Assembly (NCBI GenBank): GCA_002778195.1
Contig: PCDI01000003.1
Coordinates: forward strand, 1,812,770 to 1,876,769
Length of the DNA: 64,000 nt
Reading direction: 5' to 3'
Source of the DNA: Raffaelea ambrosiae
Taxonomy: Eukaryota; Ascomycota; Sordariomycetes; Ophiostomatales; Ophiostomataceae
This document shows, one piece after another, positions 41,538 to 52,333 of the stretch (position 1 is the first letter of the stretch; every line of letters starts with the position of its first letter). Made by a program: the position numbers and the translations under genes. Under the pieces are notes generated by a model, which saw only the letters and a list, made by a program, of their open reading frames with translations, had not been told where the DNA came from and made no database searches.

Positions 41538-44141
41538 ATGACCACGCCCTCTTCGTCACAACTCATCGCTCGGGGCACCGACATCACTTTCGCCGACCAA
41601 ACTAGCCCGGGCGACGACCACGCTGTAGTCGACTGGGCTGTTCAAGGAGACTTTATCGTCTCTGCGATTGACAAAGAAGGCATCGTCGCGTTTCAACAAC
41701 GGCTCGCCAGCACGCCTTCTACAGAGCAGCTGACGCTGTGCATTCAACAACGCGATCGCTTGTTGCAGCACCAGGCGGCTCTCGACACGTCGTTCGCGGT
41801 GTACGAAAACATTTTTCACAACAGCTGCCTAGCCTACCGGCAAATCAAAGACCAGATCGACCTAACCAACGAAGGGACAGGGAAGCGAAAGCGGCTGACC
41901 CATGACGGCGGCGATGGCGACGACGGTGAAGACGACGAGTGGCATCGGTTTGCAAAACAAGCTGCGGCCGAACGAACACGCTTTGCCTGCCTAAAGGCCA
42001 TCGCTGACCAATGGGGGACACTGTGGCTGCAACATTACAACATCCTCGCCCGGCCACTCCGGTACTGCCGGCAGCTGCGGACCGCGGCCTACGCTGTACC
42101 CTACTGGCCACATGCCGCCGCCCGCCTTAACCTTATTATCCTGTTTCGCTTCCAACAAAACCTACGGTCGCAGATCCAAGACAGTCCGTTCCCGGTACTC
42201 CACCAAGATCTGCAGCAGCTGGTTCAACCCGACCCAAAGCGCGAAAAACAAATGCTCGCCTTCTTCAACGACGTCGGTGGCAACCCGGGTGCGGCCTTGC
42301 ACGGGCTAGGGATGGATGTACACGGCCTTGTCGTCCGCAGCACGTACGCCGTGAAAACACTGCCCTCCCTACCACAGCTTTGGGTAGACGGTTCGACACA
42401 AAGAGTGCAAGAGCTGGCGGCCGACATGCCAGCGGCCTACGAGACCGGCCAGGCCAACCAAACGAGTCAGGCCAGCCAGGCGAATGAAGCCAGCCAAAAC
42501 AACCAAGCGATTGAGGTCAGCCAAGACAGCCAAACGAACGAGCTCAACGAAGCGGACACAGCCAGCAAAGCTAGTATGGCCGCCCTTTCTACAACCAAAC
42601 CGGTGGGTTGTGTCCCGCGGACACCGCTGCCGACGCACCGGCCGTTACAGTCCCCGTCTCTTAACGCACCGCCCTTGCTCAATCCGATGGCCAGCGACCG
42701 TCTTACCCGACTCCGACTACCGCCGGCTAAGCCGGTAGTGTACCCCGTTGAGAGAGGAGTTGTCAAACCACGGTCACGCCGGAACTACACTACGCCTGTG
42801 GTTCAGGCTCCCGCAGTGGCGCCACCCAAGCCTACCACATTTGCGCGCCTCGTGGCGACACGGTGCTGCCCGCGCGTATCGGACGCACGCCTTGCTCAGC
42901 TCGACCGTGGTCGATACACGGAGGCCGCCGCATTAAAAATAAATCCCACGCTTCTTTGTGGTAAACATCGGGCCGCCTGGGAGCAGGCATCAGAGAAGGT
43001 CACCGCTGCCGCCGTCTCGCCCTTGACACAGCCCGACCGACCACCCGCAGTGTTCACGCCGGGTATCGTTACGGGGCGCCCGCCACAATACAACCCTGAC
43101 GACGATGAGGTGTTTCGGAAAACTGTAATGGAGGAGCTTGACGAGGCCGCGCACGACTCGCCGACCGCTGCAGCCACGCACGGGGCGGTAAATGCGCGGC
43201 TGGTCCGCACGATACTTTCTCATACCCGCCTGCCTACATTCGCGGATACGGCCGGCCGCCCTGCCGAAGCCCTGCTCTTGACCGGTGCCGAGGCCGCGGC
43301 CGCACTCGCCGCGAGTTCCGTCGCCACGCCAATAATAGTCGAAGGCCAACAAACATACGCTTGGCCGACCGACGGCGTCCGGCCCATCGACCTGTTTTTG
43401 TCTCGTCTCGGGCCCGACGCGCATACGGCGGCCGTCCAAATCCCGTCACGGCCGAAAACCAGCCGCTCATTTGCGGAGAAAACGCTGCGCGAGATCCGCG
43501 CGCGGTTCTACGCAGCCGAGGACACGAAGGACCCGTGGAACCTGCTCGACCTCGCAAACCCATTACAGTCGAACATCGTGCCGGCGTTCCTCGGCGGCGA
43601 CACGTGCTCTATGCTCACCACTATGCGGAATCGCCTTTTTCAACGGTCAAACAAGACCGCCGAGCGCCCCACAACCAGGGCGGCCGAGTACGCCCAGTGG
43701 CGGGATCTGCTCGAGTGGGGTCTATTGTCCGAGGGCGGGCATAACACGGCGCCGCATATAGATAGCCACGCCCTGGCCACGTGGATCACTCAGCAAGAAG
43801 GACGCTTCGGCTTCGGTTGGATGTCTCACCCGTCCGACGCAGAGCGCGCGGCGTGGCTCGCGGAGCCTTCCAACTACGTAAGCGCGGCGTGGCGCTACGT
43901 CGTCTTGCGTCCAGGCCAGACGGTGTATGTCCCGCTGGGCATGGTCCATTTTGTTTTCCGCCGCCGCCACGGCCAAACGCTGGCGCTCGGGGGCCACGTC
44001 CTCTCGTGGCGGGACATCGGCCGCTGGGGCCGTGTTATACGTGAAGAGCGTGCCCACCCGGACGCAACAAACGAGGACATCGAGCACGACGTGGACTTGT
44101 TTATCAGCCTCGCACGCGAGCTCGTAACGGAACGGGTGTAA
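41538..44141 (+). CDS. JmjC-domain protein
   Basis: This is a single exon of 867 residues. The C-terminal domain reads AFLGGDTCSMLTTMRNR, then HIDSHALATWITQQEG with the HxD iron ligands, FGWMSHP, and PLGMVHFVFRRRHGQT with the distal His, so a Fe(II)/2-oxoglutarate JmjC fold is likely complete. The N-terminal half is not recognisable; it has a charged stretch (KRKRLTHDGGDGDDGEDDE) and a Gln/Asn/Ser/Ala tract at about 315-355. Coding DNA is GC-rich, unlike the flanks. Such proteins are frequent in accessory regions of fungal genomes. Substrate is unknown. Confidence 0.75.
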   Translation: MTTPSSSQLIARGTDITFADQTSPGDDHAVVDWAVQGDFIVSAIDKEGIVAFQQRLASTPSTEQLTLCIQQRDRLLQHQAALDTSFAVYENIFHNSCLAYRQIKDQIDLTNEGTGKRKRLTHDGGDGDDGEDDEWHRFAKQAAAERTRFACLKAIADQWGTLWLQHYNILARPLRYCRQLRTAAYAVPYWPHAAARLNLIILFRFQQNLRSQIQDSPFPVLHQDLQQLVQPDPKREKQMLAFFNDVGGNPGAALHGLGMDVHGLVVRSTYAVKTLPSLPQLWVDGSTQRVQELAADMPAAYETGQANQTSQASQANEASQNNQAIEVSQDSQTNELNEADTASKASMAALSTTKPVGCVPRTPLPTHRPLQSPSLNAPPLLNPMASDRLTRLRLPPAKPVVYPVERGVVKPRSRRNYTTPVVQAPAVAPPKPTTFARLVATRCCPRVSDARLAQLDRGRYTEAAALKINPTLLCGKHRAAWEQASEKVTAAAVSPLTQPDRPPAVFTPGIVTGRPPQYNPDDDEVFRKTVMEELDEAAHDSPTAAATHGAVNARLVRTILSHTRLPTFADTAGRPAEALLLTGAEAAAALAASSVATPIIVEGQQTYAWPTDGVRPIDLFLSRLGPDAHTAAVQIPSRPKTSRSFAEKTLREIRARFYAAEDTKDPWNLLDLANPLQSNIVPAFLGGDTCSMLTTMRNRLFQRSNKTAERPTTRAAEYAQWRDLLEWGLLSEGGHNTAPHIDSHALATWITQQEGRFGFGWMSHPSDAERAAWLAEPSNYVSAAWRYVVLRPGQTVYVPLGMVHFVFRRRHGQTLALGGHVLSWRDIGRWGRVIREERAHPDATNEDIEHDVDLFISLARELVTERV

Positions 44142-44430
44142 CGCGGAGAGGCTGACGAACTTGGCGGGCCGGACGAAGTAGACGACTTTTTCGCGGAAAC
44201 AGAAGGGGGTGAGCGCTTCGTGTACGCAGACTAAGTTGGAGGGCCAGGGCACTATTACGACGGGCACACTTTCTTCTAAGGCTCCTACTTGCGAGAAGTA
44301 GTTATATACATTTTTTTTAAATTAAAGTCTTATTATTTTAAAACAGTCACTACCTGAAACTAGTCATTTTTCCATGGAACCCGTGCCCTAGGAATGGCTT
44401 TGTAACATGGTAGCTATTTGCTTCTCTTGT
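44142..44430. other. Convergent intergenic region
   Basis: The first 130 bases remain GC-rich and continue coding-like, while the rest is AT-rich. No gene is seen. Confidence 0.4.
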
Positions 44431-47136
44431 CTATGATGTATTACTAACGATTATTTGTTGTCCCCGTTTACTTATCCATTCGCCCATCTCTGGTGTGACC
44501 CAAATCGTAATAAAGGACGTACATTTGTCTCCTTGGTAGTCGCGTGTTCGGAACTCAAGAAAAGGATTCGTGACAAAAATGTCCCCAAAACAGCCGCTGT
44601 CATGAGAAAGGGCTTCTTCTACTGAGCGGCGATCAAGGCTAAAGACGTCTCCGTATTGTATCCCAGTACCTGGAGCCTCCTTTACCGATTCTGCACCGGC
44701 TATGCCATTGGTGGCCACAACTGTGTCTCGATCCATCCCCTGCGCTTGCGATAATCCACGGCTGGAAACTAGACAGCGCGTCAATAGGCTAGTAAAAGAC
44801 ACAACCAAAATATACAACAGTACTCACCCTCATTGTAGAGAAGAGAACTGAGCAACGACTCTGCTGGCCGATAAGCCTCAAATAATCTCTGTTCGAGAGC
44901 CAAGGAGTCTTTGTCGGACATTCTCCTTTGCAAGTATTTGATGCTTTCGACTTGGTAGTGTTGGCGTTAGTGTGCAGTCTGAAATAGGACGAAACAGATT
45001 CCAACATAATACCTATGTTAGCAAACGCCGTATCAAGACCGACATCATCAGCGGCCTCCTCAGGGCCGAGCTCGCTGGTCGAAGCAAGAGCCGGCTCGGT
45101 GTCAACCACCGTAATAACGTCGGTGGCTGCCGCTTCAAAATTTACACTAGGACTGTACTCGTCTTGTAGCGAAAAGGAGCCGAGATGAGGCAATGTACAG
45201 TTCAAATTGCATTCGTGTGTCCCGAAATCATGGCTCTGGCATCTTTTCTCCTTAACAGCATTCGTGCTGTGGTCTCTAAGATACGCAAAAGGGGTTACGG
45301 ATCTCGGCGGTGAGTTGAGAAGAGAATGTATCCTTGGTAGAGATTGGTCGGGGGCAGCAGACACGTTTTCATTCATTCTTCGTACTTGATTCAGTTCAAT
45401 CTGCTCCGAGCTGGTCTGTGTTTGCTGTCTTTTTGCATCCGATGTTGGATGGTTCGATATAAGGTATCTTTTTCGCGATCCACTCTGAGAATGTCCAAGA
45501 CAATCGGAAGCCAGAAGAGGTGAAGGAGAGCAGGCTGTACCGTCAGACATCTGGGCATTGCGGTCTTGCAGCCTGGCATGTCCTATCCTTAGGTGGGCTG
45601 GTGAGAAATCCGAGGACCGGGTGGCGTCTGACGTGAGAGACTTTCGCGAAGGTAAAGCACGTGTCTTACTATTCGGTGCTTCCTCGCTGGCTAAAAGAGA
45701 AAGGTTAAGAGAAGGGTGAGGTTATATAATCAGACTCGGCTTGGCCTTTAGGGAGTAAGGAAGGTAGGCACTTACCTCGGTTCTGTCTGAGAAGGTGTTT
45801 GGTTTTTTGAATCAGACTTGGCTTGAATGGTGATGCGAGGAAGTTGCTTTAACAGCATATCGAATTCATTCGGATGCTGACGCTGTAAGTTGCTTAAGGC
45901 GATAAATAAATCCGAGAATCGAGAATAAAGAGTATCGACTGTCTCTCCTTGGGAATCCTTTGTGGTGGTTGCTAGAACTGCAGCTCCTTCCTTTTTGTTA
46001 GATGTAGTTTGATTGGAATGACGAGCGGTTTAAGACTTACGAGCCCTGTAAAAAGTAGGGACAACTAAACTTATAATATCATTCCATAATTGATTTGGGT
46101 TAGCCGACCACGAGAACTCTTCGCCTAGTAGAATGGCACGAAGGGCATTGTCTGGGCGTTGTAAGAACTGTTTGATGTGGCCTAAAATGGAGACGCGGCC
46201 ATCTTTCTCGTTCTCTTGAAGGGGCAAGCTCTTGACATGGCAGTGTGTCGGTATGTCGGTCCCCTGACCTCGGTAATACTCTCGAATGAGGGCGAAGCTG
46301 TCGTCGTGCGTGCGGTTGAGATAGTCGAAGGTGATGGCGTGGTTGGCTGCGCCATGGTGAACAATCGTTATAAACCAACGGTCCTTGTCACCGTCATAGA
46401 TAGGCACGATGTTGAATTTGAAACTGGTTGTAGAAAACTGCTTCCAACACCCCTCGTTCGATAGCTCTTTCAAAGGTTTGAGATTTTGACAGACAGTGGT
46501 GCTTTGATGCTCCTCCACCAGATGTCTGAGGAACAGCGCGATGTCTTCGTGGTCGAGATTGCCGTTTGTCAGTCGCTGCACCGTTTGGACGATGTTTGTT
46601 TGTGTAGTTTTCTCGTACAAAGACGAGGAAGACGCAACAATAATACTATTGTTAGGGGTATCGAGATGATGCGGTGGCTCTGTATCTTTTTGTTTGTCTT
46701 GTACTGGAGCCAATACAACGTGGTTGTGGTGCAACTTGGGCTGGACTGGTGTCTCCCGGTCGGCTTGGCTACGGCCTTTGCCAGATTTCACATTCACAAG
46801 CCATGGCTTTCCGCGATAGTGAAACCTTTGAATTGGCCCAGTCCCTTGTCCAGTCCATTGATGAAGCACTGGCAAGCATTCCAAAGGTTCAGAGCCATTC
46901 TCACGAGGATCCAGTTTGGCCGGATCTGGAAGGTCATACCCGGCCAATGCCGTTCCGAACTCCCCTCTAGATCCTTTGGTGAAGCCTTCATGACGACGAC
47001 GGAAATGGTCGGCATAGAGTTTGTAGGTAGGTGTTATTGGGAATGATGGGCAAGAGCATAAAGTGCAAAAGAGTAATCGTAGTTGATGGTCCAAGCGAAG
47101 GTGGAGATTGGTGAATGTAGTGTCCAATTCGTCCAT
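44431..47136 (-). CDS. Zinc-finger protein with Ulp1-like domain lacking the catalytic Cys
   Basis: This multi-exon gene runs from ATG 47136. Exon 1 (47136 to about 46045) ends before GTAAGT; a second exon covers about 45985-45780, a third about 45700-44830, and a last one ends at 44431. The last donor is not resolved. The N-terminus has CTLCSCPSF..HFRRRHEGF, a C2H2-like finger. The middle resembles C48/Ulp1 peptidases: RWFITIVHHG, ITFDYLNR and CHVKSLPLQENEKDGRVSI. In active members the last motif is Q-x-N-x-x-D-C-G, and here Cys is absent (KDGR). The C-terminal exons have no domain I recognise. It may be a degenerate or non-catalytic protein. Confidence 0.5.
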
Positions 47137-48996
47137 TTTTAATGGAAGATGAAGCGCCTACGAGCTGGAAGAGTGTGAGAGAGAATATGCAAGTGCAGAA
47201 AAAGAATGCAGAGAAAGATAAAGGAGGTGAGAGGTTATGAAGGGCGGTAAAACCAAGTCTGAGTCCGTCTGATTATCGGCGGACCGCTGTCGACGAACAG
47301 GGCATTTGAGTGTTTCTGTAAAGAAACCAGCAAGGGACTGGTGTGATTTAGAAGAAAAAAGAGGAGAGGTAAAAAAATGGCAACGACAGATACAAGGGAA
47401 AGAGAATGGTCAAAGGTAGGAAACCGGGCACCAATCTGGACTCGCCTGCTTCCCGTTACTTAGTTATTAACCTTGGTCGTCGCCTGTCTCCGCGTCCTCG
47501 TTTTATCCACACATTAATATATCGTATAGAGCGATCTTCCCACCGTCGTAGCTGATCACGCAAGCTAGCCAGCCGGCTTCCCGCTCAGTAACCGAAACTA
47601 GGTTAGAGGCTCATGCGAACGTGCACCCTATGGGATGCTATCCGGTTGATCGGCCATGTTCTTGGACGGGAGCTGACATTAGACATATTCCTGCATTCAC
47701 CTCCTCCATTAATAGACTACGTAGAGCAGCCACGGGTGGGTCCGCTATGCACTAACGGGCTGGGACATAGCGACACGCCAGTAATGACCTGATTTACGCA
47801 TCAAGTAAAGTGCATACACCGGTGGACGGAGGACGAAATCCAATTGGATAGCGACGGTTTAAGGTTAGCCTCTTCACCAGTCGCTCAATAATTCAACATG
47901 ATTGGACAATAGGAGCTCCGAGGCTGCAAAGGTCGTTGGTGGCGTAATTTTACCCCAAACTTTCCTTCTTTGGCTTGCGGATCAAGCTACGACCTATGCC
48001 GTTCCCAGCATACGGCTAGACTTTAATGACGAAGAAAACCTAGCGCAACCGTGCTGCCAAAAATGGACCAGGAGCGAGTGCGAACAAGGTTGTTTGGCTT
48101 AAGTATAGATACGAGTATTTATACGGCGGAAGCTAGATACGTCGAGTACGAGTACGAATATAGCCACGACACTTCTTGCCGCTGCACCTACTCCCTATCA
48201 GTGATGCAAAACTCCATGGTTGCATTGCACGAAACTGGCTACTCGAAAAAAGAAGAAGAGAGACTGAAGGGACGAAAGAGAACTGTTCACAATATTGTAA
48301 CCTTGTAAATGTGCTCCCCTCAGCCTTCTCTGTTTTGTGGTTTGCTACAGAAGATTAAGCGAAGGAAAGGGGGGTGGAGGAAGCGCAATCATTGCGCACG
48401 TATGTACCGAGTTTGTCGCGACGTCAATCTGCGCAGTCATTGCGCTGAATTTGAAGGCTTGGACGGAGGAGAATAAAAAAGCAAATCTAAAAAAAAACTC
48501 GAATGGAGTTGGCAAAACGAAAAAAAGTTGGTGTTTGATACTCGTATGCTATTCCCTGGAGTGGAAAGCGAGTAACAAACGTAGTGATAGACATACTTGT
48601 ACATATTTTGTTTTATATTGGGGTTGCCACCTGTCCGTGAGAGTCCGCGCTTCTAGCAGCAGGATCCTATTGCGCAGTTGGACAAGTACACCTCTTCCAA
48701 GCAAGTAAACTCTGCTACATAAATGGAGTATGTGACAAGTTTGGTTGAGCGGTAATGAGAGGAGACCTGCATCAACAGGGAGATCGAAGCACTCTAAAAG
48801 GTATTTTCACGAACATAAGTCCTTGGTCATTTCTATATAAAGGCCATTTCCTCACCAGTGCCCAGTTTTGGTTTGTCACCTTGTCCTACCAATCTACTCA
48901 ACTTGCAATTCATTCAACCTTCAATTTCCACGTTAGCACTCCCTCGTTACGATCCTAGCTTTGTGTGGCTTACCCACGACACTTTAAATCAAAATC
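47137..48996. other. Intergenic region, no gene
   Basis: No gene is seen in 1.86 kb. Frames are short. The right end holds the promoter of the AAA ATPase gene, with CTTTATATAAAGG-like sequence near 48833 as possible TATA. Confidence 0.45.
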
Positions 48997-50577
48997 ATGG
49001 CTATGTACAACGATGCCAGCACATCACCAATCCAGCCTATCCCCTTCCACCGGATATTAATTATGGACGTTTTCTTCCTCGGCTTTTCTGAGGTCTCCAC
49101 AGCGCTTCAACAACCTTTGGCTGGCAACATGAACAGCTATACTCACCTGCTTTGCATCTGTGGGCTGCTCATGTTCGTTGGCGGGCGCATCTCCAGATTC
49201 CTGAGGACACTAGGGAATTGGGTTGGGGCTTATTTCGGTTGGTGGTCTTCTCTCTCTACGCACTAGTAAGACAGCTTCTAACAATATGCAGTTACAACGC
49301 TCTATGTGCCCAACAACGATGAGGCATATGATATGCTTTCTAACTGGACACTGTCTCGGAATTTCGCCGACAGGGCACGGTCCTTTCTTATCACCGTTCA
49401 ACGTCGAGGTCTAGAGTACGCCATATTCCCTCCGAATATCTCCAAGTACCCTCTGAATGCCGCCAAGTCCCTATCGTTCTCACCATGGAATGGACGCGTT
49501 GTGTTCTGGTACAAGAACCAGCCGCTCTTGTTCCAGTATTGGGAGAAGGAGACCGAAGACTCGACAGTAGAGAATGTCTCAATCTCTTGTTTAGGATGGT
49601 CTTCATCGATATTAAGGGAGCTCTTCGGAGAGTGCCGAGAGGAATACCTGACGCTTATTCATAACAAAACAACGATGTTCGAGTACGGAAATCGTGGTTG
49701 GGAGCGGGCGATGGCAAGAAATGCTAGGCCCCCATCAACGGTTGTTATGAGCAAGAAAGAAAAAAATGAGTTGTTGGAAGATATTGAGAGCTTCCTCGAT
49801 CCCGAAAATCGACTATAGCACTCCAAGCGCAAGCTTACTTACCGAAGAGGCTACCTATTATATGGGCCGTCCGGAACTGGTAAAACCAGTCTGAGTTTGT
49901 CTATCGCGGGTTATTTTCGCCTCGACATCTACAACATTTGTCTTTCAAACATGAGCGAGGACGAATTGCAGCACGCGTTTAAGAAACTCCCTGATAAGTG
50001 TGTCGTTCTTTTAGAAGATATCGACGCTGTCAGCGCGGCGCAATCTCGAGTTAAAGGCGATGGCCTGGGAAAATATGGAATGGCATCCCGGGCGTCCCGG
50101 GGAAAGGTGTCGTTATCAGTTCTCTTAAATGTTATCGACGGGGTTGCTTCGACTGACGGTCGGGTGCTAATTATGACCACGAACTACCTGGAGAAGCTGG
50201 ATAGCGCACTAATCCGCCCTGGCCGCGTGGACAAGAAGGTGCAATTTTGTCTCGCCGACAAAGACATGGTTGCAGAACTCTTTTACCTTGTGTATAAGCA
50301 GTCAGAAGATGATATTCTCGAGGAAGGAGAGCGATCTAAAGTCAACGAGACAGTTGAACGGTTGGCTAAGGACTTCGTCGCCAAGATGCCTGAGTCCGAA
50401 TTTAGCCCTGCTGAAATCATGTCGTTTCTGGTGGCGCACAAGCAGTCGGCTCAGATAGCACTGGATAATGCGCAGGAATGGATGGATAGAACGAGGGAGG
50501 AAAAACTAAAGGCGAACAGGACGGAATCTTGGGTGCAGTCTGAGCCTGAGCAAGGCAGCTCTGGTGAGGAGGAATAG
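48997..50577 (+). pseudogene. BCS1-like AAA ATPase with internal TAG
   Basis: Two exons, 48997-49237 and 49292-50577, joined at GTTGGT..ATGCAG, give a 508-codon frame with one stop, TAG at 49816-49818, between DPENRL and HSKRKLTYRRG. Relatives have a Trp at this kind of position, so TGG to TAG is likely. A membrane segment (HLLCICGLLMFVGG) and a BCS1_N-like region (PLLFQYW, CLGWSSSILRELF) precede the AAA domain. Walker A is GPSGTGKTS, Walker B VVLLEDIDA, and the arginine-finger region ALIRPGRVD. BCS1 proteins act in the inner mitochondrial membrane, though fungal paralogues of this type are numerous in accessory regions. The ATPase part is otherwise intact. Confidence 0.75.
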
Positions 50578-51041
50578 GAGGTCGATGGCTGAGTCAATTG
50601 AGACCCTTTTGGCTATCAAGGATCTGGACAGATTGTCAATAGTTTATGGTTCTACAATACTGATCTGAAAGGTGGGCTATATTCCTTGTCTATCTGGGAG
50701 AAATTACAAGGGTACGATAGCGGTGTGAGTAGGCAGATAACATAGCTTTGGTGGGAGTGAACCAATAAAACGGACTTGGTACAGTGTTTTATATACAGTA
50801 CATAACTCACCCATACTGTATCTACAAAGTATTTCGTACGGAGTACTGTACTTTTTGTCTGCCCGAGAATCCAGGCATAAATTGCTTCGCGACCTGAAGT
50901 ATTTTACGACGAGAGGACTGGGAAACATTTTCTTGCTAGATTCCCAAGAAAGTGTTTACGGCGGCGTAACCTCTCCGCCACGCTCACTGCATCGGTTTTT
51001 TTGTACCCCAGCTGTAAACTGCTTGCTCGTCACAAAGCGGA
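50578..51041. other. Intergenic region, no gene
   Basis: This is the 3' flank of the AAA gene and the promoter of the Nudix gene. TATATACAGTACATAAC near 50790 and GTACGGAGTACTGTAC near 50836, a near-palindrome, are the only notable words. Confidence 0.4.
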
Positions 51042-52096
51042 ATGAGACGATTCTACTCAACAATGCCATCAAAGCATTTCAGCGGCCTACAGCTCGTGAA
51101 ATTGGTGGACACGTGAGTCCTATGCATGTAATTGTGTGCGAACAGCGTGGGCGATGATGCCTCGGTGACCCACAAGCCACGCTAACACGCTGCAGATGGC
51201 CATACTACCAGCATAACCCGGCCGCATACAAAACCTGGATGCAAGATTACTATTACTTTATGATCGAGGGCTACTCCAAGCCCTTCGGCTACATGCACAG
51301 CTCCATCCTACAGGGACTCAACCTGCCGTCAAACTGGAAAGTCAACAGCGAGCAGCGCCTGCTGACCATGGTACAGGCGAACTCCTTCCAGGAGCGTACG
51401 CAGGTTATGCGCGAATTGTTGTCTCTAGCGGTGATGGAGGGCGCACCGACGAGCCCGCAGAAGTTCTACGACGAAGCCTTGCGCGTCATGTCATCGGAGG
51501 GCGAACATGTGCTCGACACGGACCGCAGCGGCCTCGACCCCTTTGGCTTCGTCAGCTACAGCTCCCACATGATTGGGTTCGTCAGGGATGGCAACGACAT
51601 CAGGTTCTGGGTGCCGAAACGGTCGGCGACGAAGCCGACGGTGCCTAACAAGCTCGACAGCACCGTCGCAGGCGTTATTTGGTCTGGAGAGCGACCTATC
51701 GACTGTATGGTGCGTAAGACTGCCGTTGAGGCATCTATTTCTAAGGAGTACACGAGGGCAAATATTACAGCGTGCGGCACCGTTTCCTACCAGATGTCCA
51801 TCACCAGCAAGGGCCAGCCTGGCTGCCAGCACATCATCTCGTACCTCTACGAGATGGAGATTGGCAAGGACATGATTCTCCGACCGGGCAATGACGAAGT
51901 CGATGCGTTTACGCTCATGACGCTGGATGATGTCAAGGGTGCGTTGATGGAGGGAGAGTTCGTTGCAAATCGAGCCATGATATGGCTGGCGTATCTGATC
52001 CGGCATGGCGTGGTGACGGCGGAGAACGAGCCGGACTTTGTCGAGATTTGCCAAAGGCTGCAAAGAAAGCATGATTTGTTCATTGCGGAAGGGTGA
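51042..52096 (+). CDS. Nudix (DUF4743-like) protein with altered Nudix box
   Basis: Two exons, 51042-51112 and 51196-52096, join LVDT to WPYYQHNP across an 83-bp intron with a GCTAAC branch, giving 323 residues. The layout matches the DUF4743/Nudix proteins related to thiamine pyrophosphokinase: GYMHSSILQGL, DPFGFVSYSSHMIGFV, FWVPKRSATKPTVPNKLDST and the box GVIWSGERPIDCMVRKTAVE. The canonical box ends REUxEE; here it is RKTAVE, so one metal-binding Glu is replaced. The activity may be reduced or changed. A downstream ATG at 51063 is an alternative start. Confidence 0.75.
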
Positions 52097-52333
52097 GGCT
52101 TAGGGCCAAGAACGTGGATCAACTGCATAGCACCCTTAGTGCGGGCTGCCTTGCCTATGGCTATAGTTTCTATCAAAACAAACCCGACAAACTCTCTTGC
52201 TCCTGATATATTCTAAATTCGATTCGATGGCGCCTGTTCCTGCCCGTCATCCGGCACCTGCACCTGCACAACCTCGCGTCTCACAGGAAATCCACGGGCA
52301 GCCCACGCAAGTATGTCCTTCGATCCGGCTAGG

